A stretch of DNA of 51,136 nucleotides from Phenylobacterium deserti (GTDB lineage Bacteria; Pseudomonadota; Alphaproteobacteria; Caulobacterales; Caulobacteraceae), in assembly GCA_945874825.1 (NCBI GenBank), contig CAMCIK010000011.1, positions 1 through 51,136 of the forward strand, written 5' to 3'. Numbering within the stretch: position 1 is the first letter of the stretch; each line of letters starts with the position of its first letter. The translations under genes were made by a program, and so were the position numbers. This document shows, piece after piece, positions 35,786 through 45,021 of the stretch. Under the pieces are notes generated by a model, which worked only from the letters and a program-made list of their open reading frames with translations, searched no databases and was not told where the DNA came from.

Positions 35786-37999
35786 CTAGCGCGCGGGCGC
35801 CAGCCTGCGCTTGAAGAATTCCAGGGTCGCCTGGGTCCGGTGCCTGAGGTTGGCCTGGGTCCAGCCGGCCCGGTGCCGAAGCCCAGGATAGACCATGGAC
35901 TCGAAGGCGGTTCCCCGCGCCTGGAGGTCGGCCATCACCCGGGTGGAGTTGTCAAAGGTGACGTTGTCATCGGCCATACCGTGGAGCAGGAAGAGGCTAT
36001 CCGGCTTCAGGCGCCCCAGTCGGGCCGTCACCTCAGACGCGGCGTAGCCGTCGGGGTTCTCTGACGGCTTGCCCATGTAGCGCTCTGTGTAATGGGTGTC
36101 GTAGAGGCTCCAGTCGGTCGGCGGTGCCCCGGAGACCCCGGCGCTGAAGGGGGTGTCCGGCGCGGTCAGGAGCATCAGGGCCATGTAGCCGCCATAGGAC
36201 CATCCGATGACGCCGACCCAGGCCGGATCGACAAAGGGCTGGGTCGCAAGCCAGCGGGCCCCGGCGATCTGGTCGTCCACCTCCAGCTGGCCCAAGCGTC
36301 GGTCGATGGCCGTCTTGAAGGCGGTGGAGCGGTTGGGCGTTCCCCGGTTGTCCAGGGAGAACAGGATGAAGCCCGACTGCAGGTAGAGGAGGTCGGCGGG
36401 ATCGTTCCAGACCTTGCGGACCTGGGCGCTTCCGGGGCCGCCATAGACCTTCACGACAACCGGGTAGCGCCGGGAGGGATCGAATCCGGGCGGCTTGCGA
36501 AGGGACCACCACAGGTCGGATCCGTCCGCGGCCTTCAGAGTCCCAAACTCCGGCGCAGGCAGACGGTCGAGGTAGGGTGCCATGGGATGGCTGGAATCGA
36601 GGGGGTTTTCCTCGACCCAACGCACCAGGCTCCCATCGGAACGGTAGAGCCCGGTCCGGGGCGGTGTGGCGGGGTCCTCGTAGGTTCCCGTGAAGGCGGT
36701 TCCGCGCCCTGCGACCTTTACGGTCCACCAGCCACCGGCGGGCGTGATCGCCCTTGGCGGCGCCGGACGCGTCCAGGAAGCCTCGTAGAGCCGTCGCTCG
36801 ACAGGGGTGTCGCGATTGGCGGTGAAGAAGGCCACGCCCCGGGTCTCGTCGACCCCCTGCAGGGCGTCGACGGGCCAGTCACCCCGCGTCACCTGGCGGA
36901 TGAGCCGACCGTCTGCCCCATGGAGGTAGAGGTGTTTCCAGCCCGACCGCTCGGAGGACCAGAGGAAGGTCCCGTCCTTCAGCGGGCGGAAGTCGTCAGA
37001 AAGCTCGACCCAGTGGGCGCTCGTTTCGGTGAGCAGGATCCGCGAGCGGCCGTCCGAAGGGTTTACCGCCAGCAGGTCCAGCCGCTTCTGGTCCCGGGAC
37101 TGGCGTTGGACGTAGAGGGTCCGGCCGTCTCGCGACCAGTCCACTCGGGCCAGGTAGACATCCGCTTCCGCCCCAAGATCCACGCGTACGGGCCCGCCTC
37201 CGGCAAGGCTGGCGACAAACAGCTCGACCCGGGCGTTGGGACGCCCGGTCCGGGGATATCTCTGGGCCACGATCACCGCCCCGGCCGCATTCACATCGAG
37301 CCGCTCGACCACGTCCACGGCAGACAGGTCGGTCCGGGTCAGGGCGATCCGGGTCTCGTCCGGGCTCCACCAGTAGCCAGTCTGGCGGTCCATCTCTTCC
37401 TGGGCGATGAACTCGGCGGTCGCCCAGCTTTGGAGCTCAGAGCCATCTTGGGTCAGGGCCCGGGCGTCCCCGCCGCCGGCTGGCACCACCCAGAGATTAT
37501 CCCCGCGGACGAAGGAGACGAAGCCGCCCCGGGGCGAGACGCGGGCGTCGATCTCGTCCTCGGGCGTGTCCGTCAGGCGCCGCAGCGAGCCATCGCTGCG
37601 GGACCAGAGCCAGAGGTCGCCCTCCACCGGGGCCAGGATGAACCGGCCTTCGTCGTCCCAGTCGTAGGACACGACGCCAGAAGTCTGGACGCCCTGACGC
37701 TCGCGACGGCTCTTCTCGGCCTCGGAAAGTACCCTCTCGCCCGGAATCAGGGCGGCAGCGTCGATAAGGCGCCGGGGGGGGCCGCCCGCCACGTCGGCAG
37801 CCCAGAGATCCGTGACCCGGGGGTTGTCTGCCCGGGCGCGGAGGTAGGTCACCAGGGTCCCGTCCGGGGAGAGGGCGACCCCCCGCGCGCGCGGGCCGCT
37901 CAGGTCCGGGGCCGAATAGACCCGCTCCAGGGAAAGGTCGGTGGCGGCCGCGCCCCCGGCCGTCAGGGCCAGGGCCATAACACCTGCAACAAGCTTCAT
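35786..37999 (-). CDS. S9 family dipeptidyl peptidase IV-like protease
   Basis: This 737-residue protein has a signal peptide MKLVAGVMALALTAGGAAA and is probably periplasmic. Residues 40-480 form the DPPIV beta-propeller (repeats such as GRFILAPVEGDLWLW). The C-terminal alpha/beta hydrolase contains the nucleophile Ser in GWSYGGYM, the acid in HGMADDNVTFDN and a histidine in YPGLRHRAGW. It cleaves dipeptides, often X-Pro. ATG at 37999 is used. It ends 12 bases from the convergent icd stop. Confidence 0.92.
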   Translation of the reverse strand: MKLVAGVMALALTAGGAAATDLSLERVYSAPDLSGPRARGVALSPDGTLVTYLRARADNPRVTDLWAADVAGGPPRRLIDAAALIPGERVLSEAEKSRRERQGVQTSGVVSYDWDDEGRFILAPVEGDLWLWSRSDGSLRRLTDTPEDEIDARVSPRGGFVSFVRGDNLWVVPAGGGDARALTQDGSELQSWATAEFIAQEEMDRQTGYWWSPDETRIALTRTDLSAVDVVERLDVNAAGAVIVAQRYPRTGRPNARVELFVASLAGGGPVRVDLGAEADVYLARVDWSRDGRTLYVQRQSRDQKRLDLLAVNPSDGRSRILLTETSAHWVELSDDFRPLKDGTFLWSSERSGWKHLYLHGADGRLIRQVTRGDWPVDALQGVDETRGVAFFTANRDTPVERRLYEASWTRPAPPRAITPAGGWWTVKVAGRGTAFTGTYEDPATPPRTGLYRSDGSLVRWVEENPLDSSHPMAPYLDRLPAPEFGTLKAADGSDLWWSLRKPPGFDPSRRYPVVVKVYGGPGSAQVRKVWNDPADLLYLQSGFILFSLDNRGTPNRSTAFKTAIDRRLGQLEVDDQIAGARWLATQPFVDPAWVGVIGWSYGGYMALMLLTAPDTPFSAGVSGAPPTDWSLYDTHYTERYMGKPSENPDGYAASEVTARLGRLKPDSLFLLHGMADDNVTFDNSTRVMADLQARGTAFESMVYPGLRHRAGWTQANLRHRTQATLEFFKRRLAPAR

Positions 38000-38061
38000 T
38001 CGGTCACCTCCGATAGGCGGGATCAAGGCCGGCTATCCCGCCCAAGGGCAGGCCCAGGTCG

Positions 38062-38880
38062 TCAGATGAGTGCGGAGGGCTCCAGGCCCAGCTCCTTGAG
38101 CAGGGGCTCGGCATAGTCCACCCGGCCGGTCATGGTGGCGGGATCGGCCTTGGCTAGCTGGTAGACCGCCTCAGCAATATACTCGATGGGCTGGACCCGG
38201 TCCTTGGACTGCTCGTTGATCAGGCCGTGCACCGCCACGCCGGGCGTGTCCACCAGGCCCGGCGACACGACGTTGACGGCGATCCCATTGGCCTGGACCT
38301 CCGAGGCAAGACCCGTGGAGAACCGCTCAAGGGCCGCCTTGCACAGGCCATAGACCGTGCCGCCTCGACCGCCGCGATAGGGCGGCTTGGGATGGATACC
38401 CGCCGGCGAGGAGATGTTCACGATGGAGCCTGAGCCCCGCTCGATCATCGAGGGCAGGACCAGCTGGGACAGATGGAAGGGCGCATAGACCTGCACCTCC
38501 ATCATCAGCTTGAAGCGCTTCTCGGTGAAGTCGACCACCGGCATGAAGTAGGTGATGGCGGCATTGTTGATGAGGATGTCGACAGGGCCATACAGGGCGG
38601 CGGTCTCGTCGATCAGGCGCTCGCGGTCCTCCAGAAGCGCAAGGTCCGCCTTGATGAAGGCCGCTTCGGCACCGGCCCGGCGCAGGCGGTCCACTGTGTC
38701 GTGCAGGGTGCCAGGCAGACGGCTCTCGCCGGGCTCGGCCGTCCGGGCCGAGGCCACGACCCGGGCACCCTCCATGGCCAGACGGGCACAGATCGCCTCA
38801 CCTATGCCGCGGCTGGCGCCAGTGACCAAGGCCACCTTGCCCTTGAGGGTTCCGTTGGGATTGATGACGGGCTCAGACAT
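38062..38880 (-). CDS. Short-chain dehydrogenase/reductase
   Basis: This 272-residue SDR has the cofactor motif VTGASRGIGEAI (G21-G27), NNAAITYF, the catalytic serine in NISSPAG and the YGLCKAALERFS Tyr-x3-Lys pair. The long loop IHPKPPYRGGRGG is unusual but occurs in some family members. The substrate is unknown. It lies 87 bases downstream of alaS on the same strand. Confidence 0.9.
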   Translation of the reverse strand: MSEPVINPNGTLKGKVALVTGASRGIGEAICARLAMEGARVVASARTAEPGESRLPGTLHDTVDRLRRAGAEAAFIKADLALLEDRERLIDETAALYGPVDILINNAAITYFMPVVDFTEKRFKLMMEVQVYAPFHLSQLVLPSMIERGSGSIVNISSPAGIHPKPPYRGGRGGTVYGLCKAALERFSTGLASEVQANGIAVNVVSPGLVDTPGVAVHGLINEQSKDRVQPIEYIAEAVYQLAKADPATMTGRVDYAEPLLKELGLEPSALI

Positions 38881-38967
38881 GGGGCGGCCTCCCGGACCTT
38901 ATGGCGTTCAAGTTATCCCTGAACCCTCGCCCCGGAGGCTGCGCGAGGCAAGGCCCCGCGCGTCGCC

Positions 38968-41604
38968 TCAGCCTGCGAGCAGGGCCCGGATCGCGGCCAG
39001 GCCCTCCTCAGCGCGCGCGGCGTCCGGCGCTCCGCCTTGGGCGAAGTCCGGACGACCGCCGGCCCCCTGACCGCCCAGGGCCTGGACGGCAGAGCGGACG
39101 AGATCGACGGCACTCACCTTCTGGGCCGCCGAGCCGGTGACGGCGACGGTGACCGCAGCCTTGCCCTCAGCCGTGCCGATCAGGGCGATGACGCCGTCGG
39201 GCACCTGCTTCTTGAATTCCTCGGCGATGGGCCGCAGGTCCTTCCCACCGACCCCGTCCAGGATCCGGGCCAGGAGCTTGACGCCTCCGACCTCTTCAAT
39301 CTCCCCGCCGCCCTGGCCGCTCCCGCCCATGGCGAGCTGGCGCTTGGCCTCGGCAAGGTCCCTCTCGAGCTTCTTGCGCTGGGCCTCCAGGGACTCGACC
39401 CGGGCCAGGACCTCCGCCACCGGCGTCCGGAACTGTTCGGACAAGCTGCGGGCCACCGAGGCCTGCTCGATCAGCCAGCGGCGAGCCGCCTCGCCGGTCA
39501 GACCCTCGATCCGCCTCACGCCAGCCGCGACGCCGCCCTCGGAGATGATCTTGAACAGGGCGATGTCGCCGGTCCGGTCTACATGGGTCCCACCGCAGAG
39601 CTCCACCGAATAGGCACCCTGTCCTTCGAGCGCGTCGCCAAGGGTCAGCACCCGCACGGTCTCGCCGTACTTCTCGCCGAACAGGGCGATGGCGCCGGCG
39701 GTAATGGCGTCGTCGGGTGCCATTTCCTCCGTCCGGGCCGACTGGTTCTGGCGGATAACGGCGTTGACCTCGGCCTCGATGGCCTCGATCTCGGCCGGGT
39801 TGACCGGCCCACCATGGCTGAAGTCGAAGCGGACCCGCTCTCCGTCCACCATCTGGCCCTTCTGGGAGACGTGGGGCCCCAGGACCCGCCTCAGGGCCGA
39901 ATGCAGGAGGTGAGCCGCAGAGTGGTTGGCGCGTGTGGTGCGGCGAAGATCGGAGTCCACCGCCAGGCGGACCCGGTACCCCGCCTGAAGTGATCCCTCC
40001 AGGATCTCGATTTCATGGACGAAAAGATCACCAGCCTGCTTCTGCGTATCGAGGACGCGGCCCCGACCCCGCGGCCAGGTCGCCAGTCCCACATCCCCCG
40101 CCTGACCACCGCTCTCGGCATAGAAGGGGGTGCAGTCGAAGACGGCGAAGACGGTTTCTCCAGCGGTGGCAGAGGGGACCTCGCCGCCGTCCTTCACAAG
40201 ACCAACCAGTTCGCCCTCAGCCTCCGTGCGATCGTAGCCTAGGAACTCGGTCGCCCCGAGGCGCTCGCGGATGCCGAACCACTCCGCCGCAGCCGCCGCC
40301 TGGCCAGACCCCGTCCACGCCTCCCGGGCCATTTCGCGCTGGCGCTTCATGGCCTCCTGGAAGCCATCCAGGTCCACCGCCACGCCCCGGGCCCGCAGGG
40401 CATCCTGGGTCAGGTCAAGGGGAAAGCCGTAGGTGTCGTAGAGCCGGAAAGCGGTCTCGCCCGGCAGGCGGTCGCCCTCTCCAAGACCGGCGGTTGCCTC
40501 CTCCAAGAGGGACATGCCGCGGCCCAGTGTGCGCCGAAAGCGCTCCTCCTCCTGGCGAAGGGTCTCGACGATGACGGGCTCAGCCCGCCGCAGCTCGGGA
40601 TAGGCCTCACCCATCTCGGCCACCAGGATCGGTGCCAGGCGGTGCATGAGGGGCTCCTGGGCCCCCAGCAGGTGGGCATGGCGCATGGCCCGCCGCATGA
40701 TCCGGCGCAGGACATAGCCACGACCCTCGTTGGAGGGCGAGACTCCGTCGGCGATCAGGAAGCTGGTCGAGCGTAGGTGGTCGGCAATGACCCGGTGGGA
40801 GGCAGGCTCACCCCCGGTGCCCACAAACCCCTGCGAGGCCCCGATGAGGGTGCGGAAGAGATCGGTGTCATAGTTGTCATGGACGCCCTGCAGGACGGCG
40901 ACGATGCGCTCCAGTCCCATGCCGGTGTCGATCTGCGGCTTGGGCAGGGACCGGCGGGTTCCGTCGGCAAGCTGCTCGAACTGCATGAAGACGAGGTTCC
41001 AGATCTCGACGAAGCGGTCGCCATCCTCCTCGGGACTGCCAGGCGGCCCGCCCCAGATGTGCTCGCCGTGGTCGTAGAAGATTTCCGAGCAGGGGCCGCA
41101 CGGACCGGTGTCGCCCATGGACCAGAAGTTGTCGCTGGTGGCGATGCGGATGATCTTGTGGTCCGGCAGGCCCGCAATCCGCTTCCACAGTTCCGCGGCC
41201 TCATCGTCGGTATGGTAGACGGTCACGCACAGCTTCTCGGCGGGGATGCCGAAGGTTCGGGTCAGCAGGCTCCAGGCCAGCTCGATGGCACCTTCCTTGA
41301 AATAGTCGCCGAAAGAAAAGTTCCCCAGCATCTCGAAGAAGGTGTGGTGGCGAGCCGTGTAGCCGACATTGTCGAGGTCGTTGTGCTTGCCACCGGCGCG
41401 CACCGACTTCTGGGAGGAGGTGGCCCGCAAGGTCGGCGCGGTCTCGGCACCCGTGAAGTAGTTCTTGAACGGCACCATACCGGCGTTGACAAACAGCAGG
41501 GTCGGGTCGTTCTGCGGCACCAGGGGCGCCGAGGGGATCACCTGGTGATCGTTCGCCTGGAAATAGCTCAGGAAGGTCGAGCGGACGTCGTTCAGACTGG
41601 GCAT
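38968..41604 (-). CDS. alaS: Alanyl-tRNA synthetase
   Basis: This 878-residue class II synthetase has the aminoacylation core ([20 protein letters not shown] in N-terminal region, [36 protein letters not shown] in parts). The editing domain has zinc-site histidines ([13 protein letters not shown]) and [14 protein letters not shown], and there is a C-Ala coiled region. The length is usual. It lies 190 bases downstream of recA on the same strand, a common alphaproteobacterial order. Confidence 0.98.
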   Translation of the reverse strand: MPSLNDVRSTFLSYFQANDHQVIPSAPLVPQNDPTLLFVNAGMVPFKNYFTGAETAPTLRATSSQKSVRAGGKHNDLDNVGYTARHHTFFEMLGNFSFGDYFKEGAIELAWSLLTRTFGIPAEKLCVTVYHTDDEAAELWKRIAGLPDHKIIRIATSDNFWSMGDTGPCGPCSEIFYDHGEHIWGGPPGSPEEDGDRFVEIWNLVFMQFEQLADGTRRSLPKPQIDTGMGLERIVAVLQGVHDNYDTDLFRTLIGASQGFVGTGGEPASHRVIADHLRSTSFLIADGVSPSNEGRGYVLRRIMRRAMRHAHLLGAQEPLMHRLAPILVAEMGEAYPELRRAEPVIVETLRQEEERFRRTLGRGMSLLEEATAGLGEGDRLPGETAFRLYDTYGFPLDLTQDALRARGVAVDLDGFQEAMKRQREMAREAWTGSGQAAAAAEWFGIRERLGATEFLGYDRTEAEGELVGLVKDGGEVPSATAGETVFAVFDCTPFYAESGGQAGDVGLATWPRGRGRVLDTQKQAGDLFVHEIEILEGSLQAGYRVRLAVDSDLRRTTRANHSAAHLLHSALRRVLGPHVSQKGQMVDGERVRFDFSHGGPVNPAEIEAIEAEVNAVIRQNQSARTEEMAPDDAITAGAIALFGEKYGETVRVLTLGDALEGQGAYSVELCGGTHVDRTGDIALFKIISEGGVAAGVRRIEGLTGEAARRWLIEQASVARSLSEQFRTPVAEVLARVESLEAQRKKLERDLAEAKRQLAMGGSGQGGGEIEEVGGVKLLARILDGVGGKDLRPIAEEFKKQVPDGVIALIGTAEGKAAVTVAVTGSAAQKVSAVDLVRSAVQALGGQGAGGRPDFAQGGAPDAARAEEGLAAIRALLAG

Positions 41605-41773
41605 GGCGCGGCTTCTGGACTGGCGGGACGGCAGGCCAGCGGACGTGGGGAACGTCCGCCAGCACCACCGCGGAAGCTCGACCGTTTAAGGGACTTGGAG
41701 GGGCTCGCCAAGGATTGAGGCGGGCCCACTCCCGATTCCGGCCCGGTGCGCTGCACAGGGCCGGTTCGTGTGT

Positions 41774-41792
41774 CCCGGGCGCACCGCCCGGG
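41774..41792 (-). terminator. recA: Hairpin directly after recA
   Basis: CCCGGGCG (41774-41781) and CGCCCGGG (41785-41792) make a perfect 8-bp stem with a 3-base loop, ending one base before the recA stop codon. There is no U tract, so it may protect or pause rather than end the transcript. Confidence 0.55.
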
Positions 41793-41793
41793 A

Positions 41794-42864
41794 TCAGTCC
41801 GCGTCGTCCTCGGCAGTGGGGCCGACCAGGAGTTCTTCCTCGATGACCTCGCGGGCGCCGCGCACCTGGGCTTCGATCTGGTTGGCAATGTCGGGGTTGG
41901 CCCGCAGGAACTCGCGCACGTTGTCGCGGCCCTGGCCGATGCGCTGGCTATTCCAGGAGAACCAGGAGCCGGACTTTTCGATCACCCCGGCCTTGACACC
42001 CAGGTCGATGATTTCGCCCAGCTTGGAGATGCCCTCGCCGTACATGATGTCGAATTCGACCTCGCGGAACGGCGGGGCCACCTTGTTCTTCACCACCTTC
42101 ACGCGAACGTTGTTGCCGACGATTTCGTCCCGCGCCTTCACCGAGCCGGTACGGCGGATATCGAGGCGGACCGAAGCGTAGAACTTCAGGGCGTTGCCGC
42201 CCGTGGTCGTCTCGGGCGAGCCGTACATGACGCCGATCTTCATCCGGATCTGGTTGATGAAGATGATCATGGTCTTGGTCTTGGAGACCGAGGCCGTGAG
42301 CTTGCGCAGGGCCTGGCTCATGAGGCGGGCCTGGAGGCCAGGCAGGGAATCGCCCATCTCGCCCTCGATCTCAGCCCTGGGGGTCAGGGCCGCCACCGAG
42401 TCGATCACGATCACGTCGATGGCGTTGGAGCGCACCAGGGTGTCGGTGATCTCGAGGGCCTGTTCGCCGGTGTCGGGCTGGGCGACGAGGAGCTCGTCAA
42501 GGTTGACCCCCAGCTTGCGGGCATAGGCCGGATCAAGGGCATGCTCGGCGTCGATGAAGGCGGCGGCGCCGCCAGCCTTCTGGACCTCGGCCACCACGTG
42601 CAGGGCGAGAGTTGTCTTGCCCGAGCTTTCCGGACCGTAGATCTCGATGATCCGCCCCTTGGGCAGGCCGCCGATGCCAAGGGCGATATCCAGTCCGAGG
42701 GAGCCGGTTGACACCGCCTCGACCTCCATGCTCGCCTTATCGCCGAGCTTCATGACGGCGCCCTTGCCGAAGGCCCGGTCAATCTGGGTCAGCGCCGCCT
42801 CAAGGGCCCGCTGCTTCTCACCGTCTTCTTTCACCACGAGCCTCAAAACCGACTGATTGGACAT
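41794..42864 (-). CDS. recA: Recombinase A
   Basis: The 356-residue RecA carries the Walker [10 protein letters not shown] at residues 77-85, the [15 protein letters not shown] loop and the [19 protein letters not shown] segment (in parts). It drives homologous strand exchange and LexA cleavage. The start [10 protein letters not shown] is taken at 42864. An SOS box lies 90 bases upstream. It precedes alaS on the same strand. Confidence 0.98.
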   Translation of the reverse strand: MSNQSVLRLVVKEDGEKQRALEAALTQIDRAFGKGAVMKLGDKASMEVEAVSTGSLGLDIALGIGGLPKGRIIEIYGPESSGKTTLALHVVAEVQKAGGAAAFIDAEHALDPAYARKLGVNLDELLVAQPDTGEQALEITDTLVRSNAIDVIVIDSVAALTPRAEIEGEMGDSLPGLQARLMSQALRKLTASVSKTKTMIIFINQIRMKIGVMYGSPETTTGGNALKFYASVRLDIRRTGSVKARDEIVGNNVRVKVVKNKVAPPFREVEFDIMYGEGISKLGEIIDLGVKAGVIEKSGSWFSWNSQRIGQGRDNVREFLRANPDIANQIEAQVRGAREVIEEELLVGPTAEDDAD

Positions 42865-42953
42865 GATCCGGGGTCCTTATCCCATGATTCCGCGGCCCAG
42901 GGCCGCCCATCGACGCCATCGCCGATGACGAAGCGGTACCCGGTTTGTTCTCT

Positions 42954-42968
42954 GTTCGCAAGATGTTC
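42954..42968 (-). promoter_or_regulatory. recA: LexA (SOS) box of recA
   Basis: GTTCGCAAGATGTTC matches the alphaproteobacterial LexA operator GTTC-N7-GTTC exactly. On the minus strand it overlaps TTGCGAA, a possible -35 element. A third GTTC stands just before it (42947-42950). Confidence 0.88.
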
Positions 42969-43002
42969 TCTTTCGCCGCACAGGAGGAATTACGTCCGTT
43001 TT

Positions 43003-43022
43003 TGACGTAGACCTAAACGTCA
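43003..43022. promoter_or_regulatory. Inverted repeat TGACGT-N8-ACGTCA
   Basis: A perfect 6-bp inverted repeat in the recA/aldolase intergenic region, 105 bases before the aldolase ATG. It could be an operator for the aldolase gene or recA. No regulator is known. Confidence 0.4.
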
Positions 43023-43100
43023 GGCCGCCAGGCGATGAGAGGCAGCAGCCCCTGCGGGCAGTGCCAAATCTTGAGGCATCGGTATGTATGGTCTAGCCTT

Positions 43101-43118
43101 CCCTCAAAGACATGAGGG
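43101..43118 (+). promoter_or_regulatory. Hairpin covering the aldolase ribosome site
   Basis: CCCTCA (43101-43106) pairs with TGAGGG (43113-43118) around a 6-base loop. The GAGGGAG ribosome site (43114-43120) of the gene at 43128 lies in the 3' arm, so folding would hide it. Confidence 0.4.
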
Positions 43119-43127
43119 AGAACGGCC

Positions 43128-43898
43128 ATGGCCGACGGATCGGCACTGAACATCGCTTCCCTGAAGGGACGGGTGTCCGAAGCGGAGTGGAAGGCGCGGG
43201 TCGAGTTGGCGGCCCTCTACCGGCTGGTGGCGATGTTTGGCTGGGACGACCTGGTGGACACCCACATCTCCGCCCGGATTCCCGGCCCGGAACACCATTT
43301 CCTCCTGAACCCCTATGGCCTGTTCTGGGACGAGATCACGGCCTCGTCCCTGGTCCGCATCGACGTCGACGGCAACATCCTGCAAGAGACGCCCTATTTC
43401 GTGAATTCGGCGGGCTTCACCATCCACTCGGCGGTGCATATGGCGGTGGAAGACGCCAACTACGTCATGCACCTGCACTCCGAGTACGGCGTGGCCGTCT
43501 CCGCCCAGACCGAGGGGCTGATGCCCCTCAGCCAGTTCGCCCTGACGGTGATCAACAAGATCGCCTACCACGACTACGAGGGCATCGCCCTGAACCTGGA
43601 TGAACGCGAGCGGCTGGTGGCGGACCTTGGCGACAAGCCCCTGATGATCCTGCGCAACCACGGCACCCTGGGCCTGGGCGCCACGGCCGGCGATTGCTTC
43701 CGGGCCATGTACACCCTGGAACAGGCCTGCAAGGTTCAGATCCACGCCCTGGCCGCCGGCCGCGACCGGGTGCTGATCGCCCCGAGCGCCGCCCAGGAGG
43801 TCGTGCACGAGCAGACCCGCCGCGGCGTGGGCGGTGCCCTGCCCTGGCCCGGCCTGCTGCGTCGCCTCGACCGGCTGAGCCCCGGCTACGACGCCTGA
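43128..43898 (+). CDS. Class II aldolase/adducin family protein
   Basis: This 256-residue protein of the fuculose-phosphate aldolase fold has zinc histidines in MHLHSEYGVAVS and LRNHGTLGLG. LSQFALTVINKIAYHDYEG and the N-terminal MFGWDDLVDTHISARIPG are characteristic of the adducin-like branch common in alphaproteobacteria. Substrate is unknown; many in this branch are not sugar-phosphate aldolases. The ATG at 43128 has a good ribosome site in a possible hairpin. Confidence 0.9.
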   Translation: MADGSALNIASLKGRVSEAEWKARVELAALYRLVAMFGWDDLVDTHISARIPGPEHHFLLNPYGLFWDEITASSLVRIDVDGNILQETPYFVNSAGFTIHSAVHMAVEDANYVMHLHSEYGVAVSAQTEGLMPLSQFALTVINKIAYHDYEGIALNLDERERLVADLGDKPLMILRNHGTLGLGATAGDCFRAMYTLEQACKVQIHALAAGRDRVLIAPSAAQEVVHEQTRRGVGGALPWPGLLRRLDRLSPGYDA

Positions 43899-43970
43899 TT
43901 CGTCCGCTGAGGGGGCCGGCCTGCGCCGACCCTGCGGGCCCTGTCGGACGTCATCGAGGCAACAGGTGAA

Positions 43971-44000
43971 CCCGCCGTAGGACCTGAGGCCCCCGGCGGG
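43971..44000. terminator. Hairpin between convergent genes
   Basis: CCCGCCG (43971-43977) and CGGCGGG (43994-44000) form a 7-bp stem with a 16-base loop between the aldolase and the EF-hand-like gene. No U tract is seen. Confidence 0.35.
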
Positions 44001-44007
44001 TGACCCT

Positions 44008-44403
44008 TCAGGCCTTCCCGCTGAGGAAGCCCTTCACGAGGTTGACGGCGTCATCCACGACGCTGCCGTCGTTGTTGGCGTCAAGCGAGGCGAGGACGTC
44101 GCCGAACTGCCCGCCCTGGAGCTTGCCGAGCAGGCCGCTGACGAGGTCTCCGCCAGCGCCGCCCACCTGCCCCTGAAGCGCTGCGACCGCGCCGGGAAGC
44201 ATCGCCATCACCTGGGAAACTTCCAGTCCAGCGGACTCGGCAATGCCCGAGGCAATCTGGGTCACGTCGTGCCCCTCGGAGAGCTGGCTCAGGAAGCCGC
44301 TGAGGGCGGTCTGAGCGGCCGCCGGGTCAATGCCGAGCTTGCCGATGGTCTCGGCGAGGGCGGGGTTCTGGCTGACGCCCGCGATGATGTCGTTGATGTT
44401 CAT
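44008..44403 (-). CDS. Small protein with an EF-hand/dockerin-like calcium loop
   Basis: This 131-residue protein is rich in alanine, glycine and leucine. Residues 1-95 form amphipathic helices with no signal peptide. The C-terminus has DANNDGSVVDD (residues 108-118), which fits an EF-hand-like loop at positions 1, 3, 5 and 7, but the 12th position is alanine instead of glutamate. It might bind calcium. No family is firmly recognised; the N-terminus MNINDIIAGV recalls DUF937/YidB-like short proteins. It is convergent with the aldolase gene. Confidence 0.75.
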   Translation of the reverse strand: MNINDIIAGVSQNPALAETIGKLGIDPAAAQTALSGFLSQLSEGHDVTQIASGIAESAGLEVSQVMAMLPGAVAALQGQVGGAGGDLVSGLLGKLQGGQFGDVLASLDANNDGSVVDDAVNLVKGFLSGKA

Positions 44404-44427
44404 GAGTTTTCCCCTCGGGTTAGATGG

Positions 44428-44952
44428 CTACCATTGCCGGACTTTTCCGACATCCACGTGAACAAAGTCGGAGCCCGGATAATATCCCACGCCGCCGCGA
44501 CCCAGGGCGACGGCGGTGTCCCGGAGCCGGGCCAGCGACACCCCGGGAATCCGGATGTCCATGGCCATCCCCCGCATGTGCAGGCTGCGCGTCGCAACGC
44601 CTGACGAGTTGGCGTGGAGGGTGGCATTGCTGGCCGGTGAGCGATAGCCGGAGATGACCTGCACAGCGTCCGGGCGGCCTGCCTGGCTTGCGAGACCGGC
44701 CACCAGGTCCAGAAGCCCAGGCTCAATGGGATGGACGTCGCCCGTCCGGTGATCCCTCAGGACCCGGTCCAGGGCCGCAAGTGCGTCGGGCAGGTAGCGG
44801 CCGCCTTCGAAATAGGTCGCGGCCAGCTTCTCACCGGTGTGAAGATTCAGGAGGGAGAGGTGGCGCGGCGCGGCGGCCAGGGCCTCCCGGGCGACAAAGG
44901 TGGGTGCGGCGAGCCCCAGGGCTCCGGCCAGCAGGCGTCGGCGTCCGATCAT
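44428..44952 (-). CDS. MepK-like DUF882 peptidoglycan endopeptidase
   Basis: This 174-residue M15-type peptidase (YcbK family) has a twin-arginine-like signal (GRRRLLAGALGLAAP). The catalytic zinc site is His125, Asp132 and His165 (SLHMRGMAMDI and FVHVDVG), and SGYRSPASNATL is the conserved loop. E. coli MepK cuts 3-3 crosslinks made by L,D-transpeptidases. The L,D-transpeptidase gene ends 69 bases upstream on the same strand, the same pairing as ycbB-ycbK in E. coli. ATG at 44952 is chosen. Confidence 0.9.
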   Translation of the reverse strand: MIGRRRLLAGALGLAAPTFVAREALAAAPRHLSLLNLHTGEKLAATYFEGGRYLPDALAALDRVLRDHRTGDVHPIEPGLLDLVAGLASQAGRPDAVQVISGYRSPASNATLHANSSGVATRSLHMRGMAMDIRIPGVSLARLRDTAVALGRGGVGYYPGSDFVHVDVGKVRQW

Positions 44953-45021
44953 GGACAAGTCTCCTCTGCGCCCCGACGCCTGTCTGCCCGACAGCTTGCC
45001 GCCTGGCAAGTCCTGGCCGGA

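Noticed and set aside
36092..38116. A 674-codon open frame antisense to the S9 peptidase
   Set aside because: No motif; the opposite strand encodes a full and clear peptidase.
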